Shown here in pieces: positions 6,043-6,543 of a DNA stretch of 6,543 bases. This DNA comes from Bacteroidales bacterium (GTDB lineage: Bacteria > Bacteroidota > Bacteroidia > Bacteroidales > Muribaculaceae): assembly GCA_004553095.1 (NCBI GenBank), contig SFMJ01000097.1, positions 1-6,543 on the forward strand. The letters are read 5' to 3'. The stretch's first letter is position 1. Every line of letters begins with the position of its first letter. The notes beneath the pieces were generated by a model. It was not told the origin of the DNA, did no database searches, and worked only from the letters and a program-made list of their open reading frames with translations. Both the position numbers and the translations under genes were made by a program.

Positions 6043-6543
6043 TCAATCCTTATAATGACAAACGGCACAACGTTTGCTGAATTCATAACTAATCGATATA
6101 GAGAAAGTGGAATACCAGTCGGTGTTCTTCATAAAGCCGCGTTTAATGCCGAGGGGGTCGGAGAGGTTGTCGCCATCGACACGATCGCTAAAAGTTTTCT
6201 TCATCAAGAACTCGAGACCGATGTTCCATCTGAGGGCAGGTTTATACTTAAATCCGACCCCCATAGGGATGGTGAAAGTGGCGGATCCGGAGCCATCGAC
6301 GGTCCATCCGGTGATGCTGACACCGGCGGTGATATAAGGAGTCCAGCGCTTGAGTTTTCGATAACTCTCGCCCATGCCATAATTGAAGAAATGGAACTCC
6401 ACGAGTTCACCGATTTCGAAGAAAGTGGTGGAGAACTTGAAATTTTGGTCATTGGGCAGGACATTGTCCATCTTGGAAGAATCGCCGCGGAGTCCGCCTA
6501 CATAGAAATTGGTTTTGAAATTAAGGCGAGGATTGAGAATATA
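6043..6543 (-). CDS. DUF6089-family outer-membrane barrel-like protein, C-terminal part
   Basis: The reading frame is open to the window edge, so the N terminus and signal peptide lie outside; 166 residues and a TGA stop are visible. The sequence has alternating hydrophobic/polar beta strands with glycines and aromatic residues: YILNPRLNFKTNFYVG, FFEIGELVEFHFF, WTPYITAGVSITGW, FTIPMGVGFKYK, WNIGLEFLMKKTFSD and WYSTFSISISYEF. The segment from KRGFMKNTDWYS to the final strand matches my memory of DUF6089 proteins, which commonly precede uppS in Bacteroidales. It is probably a small eight-strand-type outer-membrane barrel of unknown function. The C-terminal tail after the last strand carries two cysteines (CAVCH). 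Its stop is five bases before the preferred uppS start, implying translational linkage. The family assignment is from pattern recognition, not a profile search. Confidence 0.82.
   Translation of the reverse strand, partial: YILNPRLNFKTNFYVGGLRGDSSKMDNVLPNDQNFKFSTTFFEIGELVEFHFFNYGMGESYRKLKRWTPYITAGVSITGWTVDGSGSATFTIPMGVGFKYKPALRWNIGLEFLMKKTFSDRVDGDNLSDPLGIKRGFMKNTDWYSTFSISISYEFSKRCAVCHYKD

Noticed and set aside
1..6543. CRISPR arrays, insertion sequences, attachment sites, phage or defence genes
   Set aside because: No spaced direct repeats, transposase motifs, terminal inverted repeats or integrase were found. The tRNA gene could in principle be an attachment site, but no partial tRNA repeat is present in the window.

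Overview
The window looks like part of a chromosomal cell-envelope operon from a Bacteroidota bacterium, most likely order Bacteroidales; a Muribaculaceae-like member is my guess, and the family level is inference. Four things point there: the gene order DUF6089 - uppS - bamA - skp/ompH - skp/ompH - murI - small TPR protein, which I recall as a common Bacteroidales arrangement; A/T-rich leaders without Shine-Dalgarno sequences before most starts; a tRNA promoter with the Bacteroides-type -7 element TAnnTTTG; and two tandem skp/ompH paralogues. All genes lie on the minus strand, so transcription runs from high to low coordinates.

Layout from right (upstream) to left (downstream): 6543-6043, the C-terminal part of a DUF6089-family outer-membrane barrel-like protein cut by the window edge; 6037-5273, uppS, undecaprenyl diphosphate synthase; 5246-2583, bamA, the outer-membrane protein insertase; 2510-1995 and 1940-1428, two Skp/OmpH-like periplasmic chaperones; a strong hairpin at 1358-1401; 1345-518, murI, glutamate racemase; 501-235, a short TPR protein; then a consensus promoter (137-167) and a tRNA-Leu(UAA) gene (90-7). 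Every intergenic gap is shorter than 150 bases.

The genes fit one theme, building the envelope. UppS makes the C55 lipid carrier for peptidoglycan and other surface glycans, MurI supplies D-glutamate for the peptidoglycan stem peptide, the Skp-like proteins carry unfolded outer-membrane proteins across the periplasm, and BamA folds them into the outer membrane. The DUF6089 protein is predicted to sit in the same membrane, and the role of the TPR protein is unknown.

I found no mobile element, CRISPR array, phage gene, defence system or sign of recent transfer. This is mostly an ordinary core region. The points worth a second look are two uncharacterised proteins tied to the operon (DUF6089 and the TPR protein), the hairpin between skp and murI, a Tyr/Asn/Ser-rich BamA loop, ambiguous overlapping starts, and structure in the tRNA leader.
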